Positions 1 to 6,959 of a stretch of DNA of 20,298 nt are shown piece after piece (within the stretch, counting starts at the first letter, position 1; the number at the start of each line of letters is the position of its first letter). The stretch is from assembly GCA_002254285.1 (NCBI GenBank), contig NIUZ01000032.1, positions 1-20,298 of the forward strand, written 5' to 3'. The DNA is from Bacteroidetes bacterium 4572_112. GTDB taxonomy: Bacteria > Bacteroidota > Bacteroidia > Bacteroidales > UBA1556. The position numbers were made by a program, and so were the translations under genes. The notes beneath the pieces were generated by a model. That model was not told where the DNA came from, ran no database searches, and saw only the letters and a program-made list of their open reading frames with translations.

Positions 1-210
1 GTGACAAAGTCCGTAGGACTTGCCTATTATCGTATAACATAGAAAACTCCTAACGGAGTTACAGATATGTTGCTAACCTTTTTTTTACAAATAGGGAAGC
101 CCTAACGTGCTTGGTTTGTATATCCTAAAAAGACTGATTTTAATTATCGAAGCCTTCTCTTTGAGCGAAAGCCTCGATATTTGGACAGGTAGCCTAACCC
201 AATTAATAAA
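1..210. repeat. Cluster of REP-like short palindromes
   Basis: No gene is visible in the first 321 bases. Instead there are several small stem-loops: AAGTCC-GTA-GGACTT (7-21, perfect), AACTCC-TAAC-GGAGTT (45-60, perfect), TAGGG-AAG-CCCTA (92-104, perfect) overlapping AAGC...GCTT (97-112), and a longer imperfect dyad with arms at 145-153 and 171-179. The second stem and the 97-112 stem share a CCTAACG core while the outer arm bases change in a compensating way, which suggests related elements rather than chance. From general knowledge, palindromes with such cores are scattered through many Bacteroidota genomes. Function is unknown. They lie just downstream of the minus-strand transporter and could also act as transcript 3' ends. 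Confidence 0.55.
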
Positions 211-321
211 TACTCTGATTTACTTTAATAAGCAAACTACTGCGATTTACACCTTTGATATAACAAATTAATTGAGCACAAAATTATATTATTTTAATCA
301 CAATTCTTATATTATCTATAC

Positions 322-1233
322 TCAACTATTTAGAAAAAATCGCTGTTCAAGTAGCAAGCTGAAAAAGTAAACTAAAACAAGGATACTCATCACAGTTGCG
401 GGAATAGCAGAGTCTCCACCAAACAATTCCATGGCAGTAACCACAGCAAAACCGGAGCTTTTAATGGAATAAAGCAGTCGTGTAGAAACTATATAATTAG
501 CATTTTGTTTGGATTTCAGTACGAACTTCAACATTAACGAAACAACAAACATAGCAATGAAAAGTACTACGATTATTTTTAATAAAACATCAAAATCAGA
601 AAAGAAGACGTGATTATTTACACCAATTGAAGCATATATAATTAAGCTAAATCCTATATCGATAATACTACCACGAGTTTTCTCTACTATTGGTAGTATA
701 CTCTTAATTCTCAATATTCTAGATGCTAAGAAAGGCAATACAATTAGCAATAGCATTACTTTAAGCAATTCCACGGGATTTACACCCTCATTACCTGCAA
801 AAGCTTCAATAATAAGCGGTGCAAGAAAAATAGATGCCATAAAAGCTGAGAATGTTCCAATAATGGCCTTATTAAGGTCACCATTAAGCTTTACTGTAAA
901 AGGAATAATAGCTACACCAGGCGGAGTAGCAGCAATAATTACAAAACCTATAAAAATTGGCGAACCATAATCAAAAAACAATAATGCTGAAGCAAGTACT
1001 ATTATACCAAATACAATATGATTTAGTAATACTCCCATGAGCATAGGCTTAACTACAGACCGTAAGGGGAAAAGCGACTTTGCTGATAAACCCGACAGGG
1101 AAAATAGCATCACCAAAGCTAATAACCAAAAAGTATATGGAGCTAAAATAAGCGAATATTGAGGTAGAAATAGTCCTAGCACAATTGCCATTACTAAGAG
1201 CATATTTCTATTTAAAATAAGGTTTTTAATCAT
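322..1233 (-). CDS. Putative bile acid:sodium symporter family (BASS-like) transporter
   Basis: A 303-residue, very hydrophobic protein with about nine to ten predicted membrane segments, the usual length and layout for the BASS superfamily of sodium-coupled or organic-anion transporters in the inner membrane. Two features support this call: a PPGVAIIPF stretch around residues 104-112, resembling the conserved Pro-rich crossover of the first repeat, and a late segment (about 256-287) with polar SIKSSGFAVV, then GGDSAIPATVMS, resembling the second-repeat crossover. The substrate cannot be predicted. The ATG at 1233 is used; a TAnnTTTG-type box (1238-1245, minus) lies only a few bases upstream, so a leaderless message or initiation at Met11 is possible. 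It is monocistronic, being insulated from secDF by the hairpin at 1335-1363. An AEC/auxin-carrier-like assignment is the main alternative. Confidence 0.7.
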   Translation of the reverse strand: MIKNLILNRNMLLVMAIVLGLFLPQYSLILAPYTFWLLALVMLFSLSGLSAKSLFPLRSVVKPMLMGVLLNHIVFGIIVLASALLFFDYGSPIFIGFVIIAATPPGVAIIPFTVKLNGDLNKAIIGTFSAFMASIFLAPLIIEAFAGNEGVNPVELLKVMLLLIVLPFLASRILRIKSILPIVEKTRGSIIDIGFSLIIYASIGVNNHVFFSDFDVLLKIIVVLFIAMFVVSLMLKFVLKSKQNANYIVSTRLLYSIKSSGFAVVTAMELFGGDSAIPATVMSILVLVYFFSLLLEQRFFLNS

Positions 1234-1254
1234 TTTGCAAAAGTAGATTAAAAT

Positions 1255-1276
1255 TGTTTATTTGTTTATTTGTTTA
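1255..1276. repeat. Short octamer tandem repeat upstream of the BASS gene
   Basis: GTTTATTT occurs twice in tandem (1256-1263 and 1264-1271) followed by a partial copy GTTTA (1272-1276). It lies about 25-45 bases upstream of the start codon of the minus-strand transporter. Read in the direction of the gene the unit is AAATAAAC. The 8-base period recalls the longer arrays before the nrnA-like gene and the MFS gene. Confidence 0.5.
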
Positions 1277-1334
1277 ATAGTACTATTATTTTATAGCGTA
1301 ATGATGTAATTACAAATATTCCATAAAACAAAAA

Positions 1335-1363
1335 CGCCATTTCGAATAATCTTCGAAATGGCG
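1335..1363 (-). terminator. Rho-independent terminator of secDF
   Basis: A perfect 12-bp stem (arms 1335-1346 and 1352-1363, loop TAATC) lies 27 bases downstream of the secDF stop codon. On the minus strand the stem is followed by TTTTTGTTTTATGG, a U-rich tail as expected for an intrinsic terminator. It separates secDF from the transporter gene. Confidence 0.85.
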
Positions 1364-1389
1364 CTTAATATATCAATTAAGAAAAAGTT

Positions 1390-4300
1390 TTATTTCTTTT
1401 TCTTTGATTTTTTAGATTCTAAACGAGCAGCATCTTCTTTCTTCATTGTTTCATAAGTTACAGGACTTGCAACAAATACTGAAGAGAAAGTACCAACTAT
1501 AACTCCCACAAGAAGAGCAAAAGCAAAACCTCTAATTACTTCTCCACCGAAGATGAAGATTGTAAGTAATACTACGATTGTAGTACCAGAAGTATTTACT
1601 GTACGAGAAAGGGTGCTGTTAAGTGCAGCATTCATATTCTCTTTTATAGTACGTTTTGGGAATAGGTGAGTCATCTCACGAATACGGTCAAAGATAATTA
1701 CTGAGTCATTGATAGAATAACCAATGATAGTAAGAATAGCCGCAATAAATGCTTGATCAACCTCCATATCGAAAGGAAGAATTCCTGAGAATATAGAATA
1801 GATTGAAACTACAATTAATGTATCGTGAACAAGAGCTGTAAGACCACCAAGTCCATATTGCCACTTACGGAAACGTAATGCAATGTAGAAGAAGATAGCG
1901 ATAAGTGCGAAGAATAAAGCACCATAAGCTTCCCAAACAAGGTCATCAGAAATTGTTGGATCAACTTTTTGTGAGCTCATTAAACCTCTACCCTTGAATT
2001 CGTCAGAAGATGAGAACTCATCATAAGTGATATCTGTTTTATATAAAGCTTTAACACCTTCAAATATAGCAAAATCAACTATAGAATCTGTTTTAAGATC
2101 TTTTGACTCAATCATATACTTAGTAGTGATTTTCACCTGAGAAACAGGACCGAAAGTCTTAACCTCAGGACGTAATTCCTTACCATTAGCATCAATAAAC
2201 TTAGTTTTTAAGCTATTAGCAACTTCAACACTATTTACAGCTTGGTCGAAACGAACAACATAAGTACGACCTCCAGAGAAATCAACACCATAGTTAAGTC
2301 CTTTAAAACCTAAACTTAAAATACCAATCAATATCACTGAACCAGATAGAATATAAGCTTTCTTACGGAAACCAATAAAATCGAAGTTAGCATTTGCTAG
2401 GAAGTTAGCAGTAATTTTGCTAGAGAAAGAAATAGTCTTATTCTTATCTAATAACCAAGCAAAAGTTAAGCGTGAGATAAATATTGCTGAGAATAATGAA
2501 GTAATGATACCGATAATAAGAGTAGTTGCAAAACCTTGTACTGGACCTGATCCAAATACAAATAATACAATACCTGTTATTAAAGTAGTAACGTTACCAT
2601 CAATAATTGCTGAATAAGCATTTTTATAACCATCGCTAATTGCAAGACGAATGCCTTTACCAGCTCTAATCTCTTCCTTAATACGTTCAAATATAATTAC
2701 GTTAGCATCCACTGCCATACCAAGTGTAAGTACGATACCGGCAATACCAGGTAAAGTAAGTACTGCTTGAAGTGAAGCAAGAACCCCGAATAAGAAGAAC
2801 ATATTTGCTATAAGTGCAAGGTCGGCAATTAAACCAGCTTTGCTATAGAAGAATATCATATAAAGTAATACCAAAACAAAAGCTCCGATAAATGACCATA
2901 AACCATGAGTTACAGCTTCTTTACCTAGTGAAGGACCAACTATAGCCTCTTCAATAATGTGAGCAGGAACTGGAAGTTTACCACTCTTAAGAACGTTTGC
3001 AAGGTCACTAGCCTCCTCAATAGTGAAGTTTCCTGTAATTTGTGAACGACCACCAGCAATCTCTGATTGAACTGTAGGTGCAGAATACACATAATTATCA
3101 AGAACAATAGCAATTGATTTCTTAAGGTTATCGTGAGTAAGGTTTTTCCAAATGTGAGCTCCTTCAGAGTTCATTTGCATATTTACCTCCACAACACCTG
3201 TTTGTGAGTAATCGTGACGAGCATCAGTAATAACTTCACCATCCAAAGGAGGTTCGCCATCACGAGATTTTACTTGAATAATGAAAAGCTCAAGAGCATT
3301 GATTTGCATTCCTGTGCTTGTTTTCATATATTTTGGAGGTTTTACACCCCAATATAATTTCATATCACGAGGGAAAAGACCTTTTACCTGAGCAAGCTTA
3401 AGCATGGTATTTACACGAGCAGTATCGCGTACCATAGCAGTACCCATAACAGCACCATTTCCAGGATACCATTTTCCATCAGCACCTTGGCTGAAGTTAG
3501 GACGTAAATACTTAAATAAGCTTATTGCATTTTCGTCAGCAACTTTAGTCTCGTCAGCTTCAGCATCAAGATTCAATTCTGAATCATCACCTAATGCCAA
3601 TTCCTCAGAATCAGTATTTTCTTCGGTACTAACAGCAGCCTGTTCAGCATTTGTATTAGTCTCTACTTGATTTTCAACTTTCTCCTCAGTGCCTTTAGAA
3701 ACAGCATAGTACTTTTCAGTAATAGCATTAGCTTCTGTTAAAGCATTAAAGATTTTTGGATTATTAAAGTTATAAGTTTCCCAGAACTCCAAACGAGCAG
3801 TTGACTGAAGAATCTTACGAACACGACGAGGGTCTTTTACACCAGGAAGTTCCACAAGGATACGTCCATTTTGCATCTTTTGGATACGAGGTTGAGCAAC
3901 ACCAAATTGGTCAATACGCTTGCTTAAAATATCAAAAGTATTACCAATAGCAGCTTCTGCCTGATCCGTAAGAACTTTCAACACTTCTGCATCAGTAGAG
4001 TTAGGGGCAACTAAGTCCTTAAGCTCAACAGTAGCGAAGATAGAAGCCAAGTTGACACCTGGATTGTCTTGCTGCCATGCTTTGTAGAAAAGTGTGATGA
4101 AATCGTCTTGCGAATTTTGTTGTGCTTTTAAAGCATCTGAAATTGCTGTTGTAAAATGTGGGTCTTTTTTGTTGCTGCCAGCCATAGCTACCACAACATC
4201 TTGTACCGAAACCTCAAGGGTAACATTCATTCCCCCTTTTAGGTCTAGACCTAGGTTAATCTCTCTTTCTTTACACTCTTTATAAGTATATCCAAAGAAC

Positions 4301-4560
4301 CCGAAGCTATAAACCTCTTCGTTGGCCATTGAATCTAAATAATAATTTTCTGAAGCTTTCTTCAGTGAGTCAATAAAGTAATTCTCTGATCTGCCTGTAC
4401 GGTCAGCAATAGCTTTTGCTTCGTTAAAAACAGCTTGACTGTTGGAATACTCAACGGCCCTTTTCTGTTCTCTTGAAGTAAAATAGCTAAATGATAACTG
4501 ATACAAAGATACCAGAGCAAACAAGATTGCTAAAAGTCTAATAGCGCCTTTATTTTGCAT
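1390..4560 (-). CDS. secDF: Protein translocase subunit SecDF (fused SecD-SecF)
   Basis: A 1056-residue RND-family inner-membrane protein that uses the proton motive force to help pull Sec substrates across the membrane. One N-terminal membrane helix (about 7-27) is followed by the SecD signature LGLDLKGGMNV (103-113) and the periplasmic P1 domain (DPRRVRKILQSTARLEFWE, 243-261). The SecD membrane block contains GMAVDANVIIFERIKEE (614-630), with the conserved Asp thought to carry protons. The SecF half begins near 733, with GLNYGVDFSGG (754-764) and IGYSINDSVIIFDRI (946-960). The length matches the fused form typical of Bacteroidota. The C-terminus is Lys-rich. Residues about 290-345 form an acidic, low-complexity insertion in P1. 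The protein would feed exported proteins, including type IX cargo, into the periplasm. The gene has its own promoter (4610-4640) and terminator, so it is monocistronic. Confidence 0.96.
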   Translation of the reverse strand: MQNKGAIRLLAILFALVSLYQLSFSYFTSREQKRAVEYSNSQAVFNEAKAIADRTGRSENYFIDSLKKASENYYLDSMANEEVYSFGFFGYTYKECKEREINLGLDLKGGMNVTLEVSVQDVVVAMAGSNKKDPHFTTAISDALKAQQNSQDDFITLFYKAWQQDNPGVNLASIFATVELKDLVAPNSTDAEVLKVLTDQAEAAIGNTFDILSKRIDQFGVAQPRIQKMQNGRILVELPGVKDPRRVRKILQSTARLEFWETYNFNNPKIFNALTEANAITEKYYAVSKGTEEKVENQVETNTNAEQAAVSTEENTDSEELALGDDSELNLDAEADETKVADENAISLFKYLRPNFSQGADGKWYPGNGAVMGTAMVRDTARVNTMLKLAQVKGLFPRDMKLYWGVKPPKYMKTSTGMQINALELFIIQVKSRDGEPPLDGEVITDARHDYSQTGVVEVNMQMNSEGAHIWKNLTHDNLKKSIAIVLDNYVYSAPTVQSEIAGGRSQITGNFTIEEASDLANVLKSGKLPVPAHIIEEAIVGPSLGKEAVTHGLWSFIGAFVLVLLYMIFFYSKAGLIADLALIANMFFLFGVLASLQAVLTLPGIAGIVLTLGMAVDANVIIFERIKEEIRAGKGIRLAISDGYKNAYSAIIDGNVTTLITGIVLFVFGSGPVQGFATTLIIGIITSLFSAIFISRLTFAWLLDKNKTISFSSKITANFLANANFDFIGFRKKAYILSGSVILIGILSLGFKGLNYGVDFSGGRTYVVRFDQAVNSVEVANSLKTKFIDANGKELRPEVKTFGPVSQVKITTKYMIESKDLKTDSIVDFAIFEGVKALYKTDITYDEFSSSDEFKGRGLMSSQKVDPTISDDLVWEAYGALFFALIAIFFYIALRFRKWQYGLGGLTALVHDTLIVVSIYSIFSGILPFDMEVDQAFIAAILTIIGYSINDSVIIFDRIREMTHLFPKRTIKENMNAALNSTLSRTVNTSGTTIVVLLTIFIFGGEVIRGFAFALLVGVIVGTFSSVFVASPVTYETMKKEDAARLESKKSKKKK

Positions 4561-4609
4561 AGGATAAAATTTAATTTACTATAAAATATTGTACTTAAAA
4601 ATAAAGGCG

Positions 4610-4641
4610 CAAAGTTAGAATAACCTATCCAATAATACAAG
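4610..4641 (-). promoter_or_regulatory. Promoter of secDF
   Basis: On the minus strand TAACTTTG (4617 to 4610) fits the Bacteroidota -7 consensus TAnnTTTG. CTTG (4641 to 4638) stands 20 bases upstream as the -33 element. The spacing is the expected one, and it predicts a leader of about 45 bases before the ATG at 4560. Confidence 0.7.
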
Positions 4642-4846
4642 GTGATTTTTAAAAGAAAAAAGAGGCTGCAACCTATTGTATTTAAAGTAATAACAAAGAA
4701 AATAAGCAGCTTAACAATAAATACGTTCCTTAAATAGTGTTAATATTTCGGCGTATTATCAGTCATTTTTTAATATAACGAAACACTTTTTTTATTCTCC
4801 CAATTATATGAATATCAACATAGATAAACAATCCTACTAAACATAA

Positions 4847-4875
4847 AAAGGCGGTGTAAAAAACACACCACCTTT
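4847..4875 (-). terminator. Terminator-like hairpin with no assigned gene
   Basis: Arms 4847-4857 and 4865-4875 pair over 11 positions. The single non-Watson-Crick position would be a C-A mismatch in a plus-strand transcript but a G-U pair in a minus-strand transcript. On the minus strand the stem runs into CCTTTTTATG, a short U tract. It therefore looks like a minus-strand intrinsic terminator, yet no minus-strand gene is visible between it and 5228. Confidence 0.5.
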
Positions 4876-5051
4876 AACAACAAACTATCTAGAATTTTGG
4901 ATATAGTAAAACACGAGTTAATAATTATCGCATTTTCAATTTATTAATAGTGTGCCTTCATATTAAACAAAAGCTCCTATACTATATTTTATCATCACTT
5001 GTTTCACTCTTACATCAACTGCTTAATCAATACACCAATGGATGAAATGAA

Positions 5052-5078
5052 AATTAACGACATGGCAAGTCGTTAATT
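5052..5078. repeat. Perfect 10-bp inverted repeat upstream of the DUF1573 gene
   Basis: AATTAACGAC (5052-5061) and GTCGTTAATT (5069-5078) are exact reverse complements around a 7-base centre. The dyad ends about 54 bases before the -33 element of the DUF1573 promoter. It has no U tract on either strand, so an operator or a REP-like element is likelier than a terminator. Confidence 0.5.
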
Positions 5079-5088
5079 GTTGATTTAA

Positions 5089-5104
5089 CCTATCTTAAGA
5101 TAGG
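5089..5104. promoter_or_regulatory. Perfect 16-bp palindrome, possible operator
   Basis: CCTATCTTAAGATAGG is fully self-complementary with no spacer. Flanking TTAA and CTAA add weak outer pairing. It lies about 27 bases upstream of the proposed -33 element of the DUF1573 gene, where an activator or repressor dimer could bind. It could equally be part of a mobile palindromic element together with the neighbouring dyad. Confidence 0.4.
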
Positions 5105-5131
5105 CTAAAAATATTTTTATTTCAATAAACC

Positions 5132-5161
5132 TTTATTTAGTTCCAAAAAAATGTACATTTG
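5132..5161 (+). promoter_or_regulatory. Promoter of the DUF1573 gene
   Basis: TACATTTG (5154-5161) is an exact TAnnTTTG -7 box. TTTA (5132-5135) lies 18 bases upstream as a near-consensus -33 box. The predicted leader is about 60 bases. The same TACATTTG octamer is used before porU. Confidence 0.6.
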
Positions 5162-5228
5162 CCATTAACAAAAATCAACGTAATTCATTAACTGGATTAC
5201 TAATAACAAAATTTAATACTTTTATATT

Positions 5229-6308
5229 ATGTATTTTACAAAAAGCATTACCCTTATTATCAGCATATTAATAAGCTTTAGCTCTTTTGCTCAATTGGGG
5301 GAAATAAAATTCAAAAAAACCACTCACGACTTCGGAAAGATTAAAGAAGAGATAAAACACGCCACTTATGAGTTTGTATTTACAAATACAGGTAAGGGTG
5401 ATTTAAAGATACTTAAGGTACGTACTAGCTGTGGTTGCACTGCTTCAGAATATACTAAATCGCCTATTGCACCTGGTAAAAAAGGCATTATTAAGGTTAC
5501 TTATTCTACAATAAACCGACCTGCTGCTTTTCGTAAATCAATTACGGTTACAATTAATAATCCCGACAAACCTCATACTGTCTTATTTATAAAAGGATTT
5601 GTTATTCCACGTGAGAAAAATAATTCTGACAAATTCCCTACTGCAGTAGGGAATTTAAGATTTACATCTAATCACCTTGCTTTTAACGAAATGAAAAACA
5701 CTGAGATTAGAACCGATAGTTTAAGAATATTTAATACTTGGGGACACCCTATGGACATAAGCTTTGAACAAGTACCTCGACACCTTACAGTTAGATGTAC
5801 TACAGATAAGTTAAAGCAAAACGAAACTGCTTACATTATTGTTACCTATGATGGTAGTAAGAAAAATGAATATGGCCTTGTTTACGATAGAATTGCTATT
5901 CGTACTAACGATGCTACTCAACCAATGAAAATATTAAATATTAGCGCTAGACTATCGCAAGACTTTTCTAAATTGAGCAAAAAAGATTTATATAGAGCTC
6001 CTAAGATTGTATTCTTAAATACAACATTCGATTTTGATACTGTAAGAGCAGGAACTGTTGTCACTTACGGATTTAATTTTTCAAACGAAGGTAAAAGAGA
6101 CCTTGAAATTCTAAGTGTAAAAACTAGCTGTGGTTGTACTACAACTAAGCTTGATGTAAAAACTTATAGAAGAGGTAAAAGCGGAACTATAACAGCGGTA
6201 TTTAATACTAGAGGGAGAAAAGGCCGTCAGCATAAAACAATTACTATTATTACTAATGACCCTAAGAATCCTCAAATTGTATTGACGATAAAAGGGGTGC
6301 TTAAATAA
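5229..6308 (+). CDS. Exported protein with two DUF1573 domains
   Basis: A 359-residue protein of unknown biochemical role. A signal peptide (about 1-21, ending SSFAQ) indicates export to the periplasm or outer surface. Two DUF1573 domains, Ig-like beta sandwiches common in Bacteroidota, flank a related middle region. The first (about 28-125) has HDFGKIKE and the signature TSCGCT (66-71). The last (about 258-359) has FDFDTVRAG and again TSCGCT (299-304). Each ends with the typical NNPDKP / TNDPKNP ...IKG pattern. The middle part (about 140-242) has the same fold pattern but lacks the CGC motif. The paired cysteines may form a disulfide or bind a ligand; this is unproven. The gene stands alone, with its own promoter, and converges on the FKBP gene, sharing the terminator at 6371-6416. 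Confidence 0.85.
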   Translation: MYFTKSITLIISILISFSSFAQLGEIKFKKTTHDFGKIKEEIKHATYEFVFTNTGKGDLKILKVRTSCGCTASEYTKSPIAPGKKGIIKVTYSTINRPAAFRKSITVTINNPDKPHTVLFIKGFVIPREKNNSDKFPTAVGNLRFTSNHLAFNEMKNTEIRTDSLRIFNTWGHPMDISFEQVPRHLTVRCTTDKLKQNETAYIIVTYDGSKKNEYGLVYDRIAIRTNDATQPMKILNISARLSQDFSKLSKKDLYRAPKIVFLNTTFDFDTVRAGTVVTYGFNFSNEGKRDLEILSVKTSCGCTTTKLDVKTYRRGKSGTITAVFNTRGRKGRQHKTITIITNDPKNPQIVLTIKGVLK

Positions 6309-6313
6309 ATTAA

Positions 6314-6334
6314 GAATTAGGAATTAGGAATTAG
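6314..6334. repeat. Three tandem GAATTAG heptamers
   Basis: GAATTAG occurs three times head to tail directly after the DUF1573 stop codon. It is a microsatellite-like array in the 3' untranslated region with no evident role. It is followed at once by a small dyad (6337-6352). Confidence 0.7.
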
Positions 6335-6336
6335 GC

Positions 6337-6352
6337 CTCGATAGAAATCGAG
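6337..6352. repeat. Short inverted repeat CTCGAT-AGAA-ATCGAG
   Basis: A perfect 6-bp stem with a 4-base loop. The 9-mer GCCTCGATA at its left edge (6335-6343) is also present at 171-179 in the REP-like cluster at the window start, so the two may be related elements. Confidence 0.45.
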
Positions 6353-6370
6353 AGGAAAGAGGACAATAAA

Positions 6371-6416
6371 AAAAGGGAGAAAGAAAGAGTGTTTGCACTT
6401 CTTCTTTCTCCCTTTT
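6371..6416. terminator. Bidirectional terminator between convergent genes
   Basis: A 15-bp perfect outer stem (6371-6385 with 6402-6416), two mismatches and a 4-bp inner stem enclose a TTTG loop. The stem base is A/T-rich on one side and CCCTTTT on the other, so transcripts from either direction end in a U-rich arm. It sits between the stop codons of the plus-strand DUF1573 gene and the minus-strand FKBP gene. Confidence 0.8.
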
Positions 6417-6428
6417 CTAATTAGGTGC

Positions 6429-6959
6429 TTATTTTACTTCAACTAGGTGGATATCATAAATAAGGGTAGCTTTTTGTCCAACTTTATTTTCATCGCCAAT
6501 CAATCCATAAGCTAAATACGAGGGCACTATTAATTTTGCTTTAGCACCAAGTTTCATAAGCTTTACAGCTTCATTAAGTCCACTGGGTTCTTCATTTTTA
6601 TCAACTTTAAACTCCTTGCGTCCTAGCTTTTCGCTATCGTATAACATATTACCTTTTATGTCAATCATAGAATATTCAATACTGATAATTGATCCTGCAA
6701 CTGGAGTTTTACCAATGCCTTTCTTATATATTTTATAACGCAATCCCGATTCAGATTTATTAAAACCCTGCCATGCTCTACGGCGCATAAAATCATCAAT
6801 CTGTGTATTCTCTACATCTATATACTTCTTATTAACTTTTACTAAAGATTCCTTAAGTACTGTTTTATCAATTGTAACGGCCTTTTTCTTGGGCTCATCG
6901 CAAGAAGAAATAACAAATGCAAAAATCAATAGCACAAATATGTATTTAAGATTAATCAT
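6429..6959 (-). CDS. FKBP-type peptidyl-prolyl isomerase lipoprotein, GldI-like
   Basis: A 176-residue lipoprotein: hydrophobic signal and a lipobox ending at Cys20 (ISSC), then a Lys-rich linker. A helical N-terminal segment (about 30-70) precedes an FKBP domain (about 72-176). Typical FKBP features are PVAGSIISIEY (86-96), the YDS (107-109) in place of FDSS, GLNEAVKLM (127-135) and the PSYLAYG active-site loop (146-152). The usual Trp/Leu at the floor of the pocket is less clear, so catalytic activity is likely but unproven. The size, lipid anchor and short N-terminal extension match GldI, a gliding/type IX-associated isomerase of flavobacteria. That assignment is inferred, not certain. Its ATG overlaps the stop of the upstream DHH gene by one base, so the two are probably co-translated. 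Confidence 0.82.
   Translation of the reverse strand: MINLKYIFVLLIFAFVISSCDEPKKKAVTIDKTVLKESLVKVNKKYIDVENTQIDDFMRRRAWQGFNKSESGLRYKIYKKGIGKTPVAGSIISIEYSMIDIKGNMLYDSEKLGRKEFKVDKNEEPSGLNEAVKLMKLGAKAKLIVPSYLAYGLIGDENKVGQKATLIYDIHLVEVK

Larger units (their letters stand above)
4642..5130. other. Gene-free intergenic stretch between divergent secDF and the DUF1573 gene
   Basis: No open reading frame with coding character is visible on either strand; the few ATG-initiated frames are under about 20 codons. The stretch contains a terminator-like hairpin (4847-4875) and two dyads (5052-5078 and 5089-5104), listed separately. The remainder is AT-rich and featureless. GCTGC at 4664-4668 and GCAGC at 4706-4710 could pair only over a long loop and may be remnants of a decayed hairpin. 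Confidence 0.5.

Noticed and set aside
946..1005. Missing conserved Asp in transporter or SecF motif signalling inactive proteins
   Set aside because: The SecF motif IGYSINDSVIIFDRI is the normal SecF variant, and the transporter substrate site cannot be judged without an alignment.
3404..3670. Plus-strand reading frame of 88 codons inside secDF
   Set aside because: It is antisense to the well-conserved SecD region including the acidic insertion; composition follows the secDF codons and no family is recognisable.
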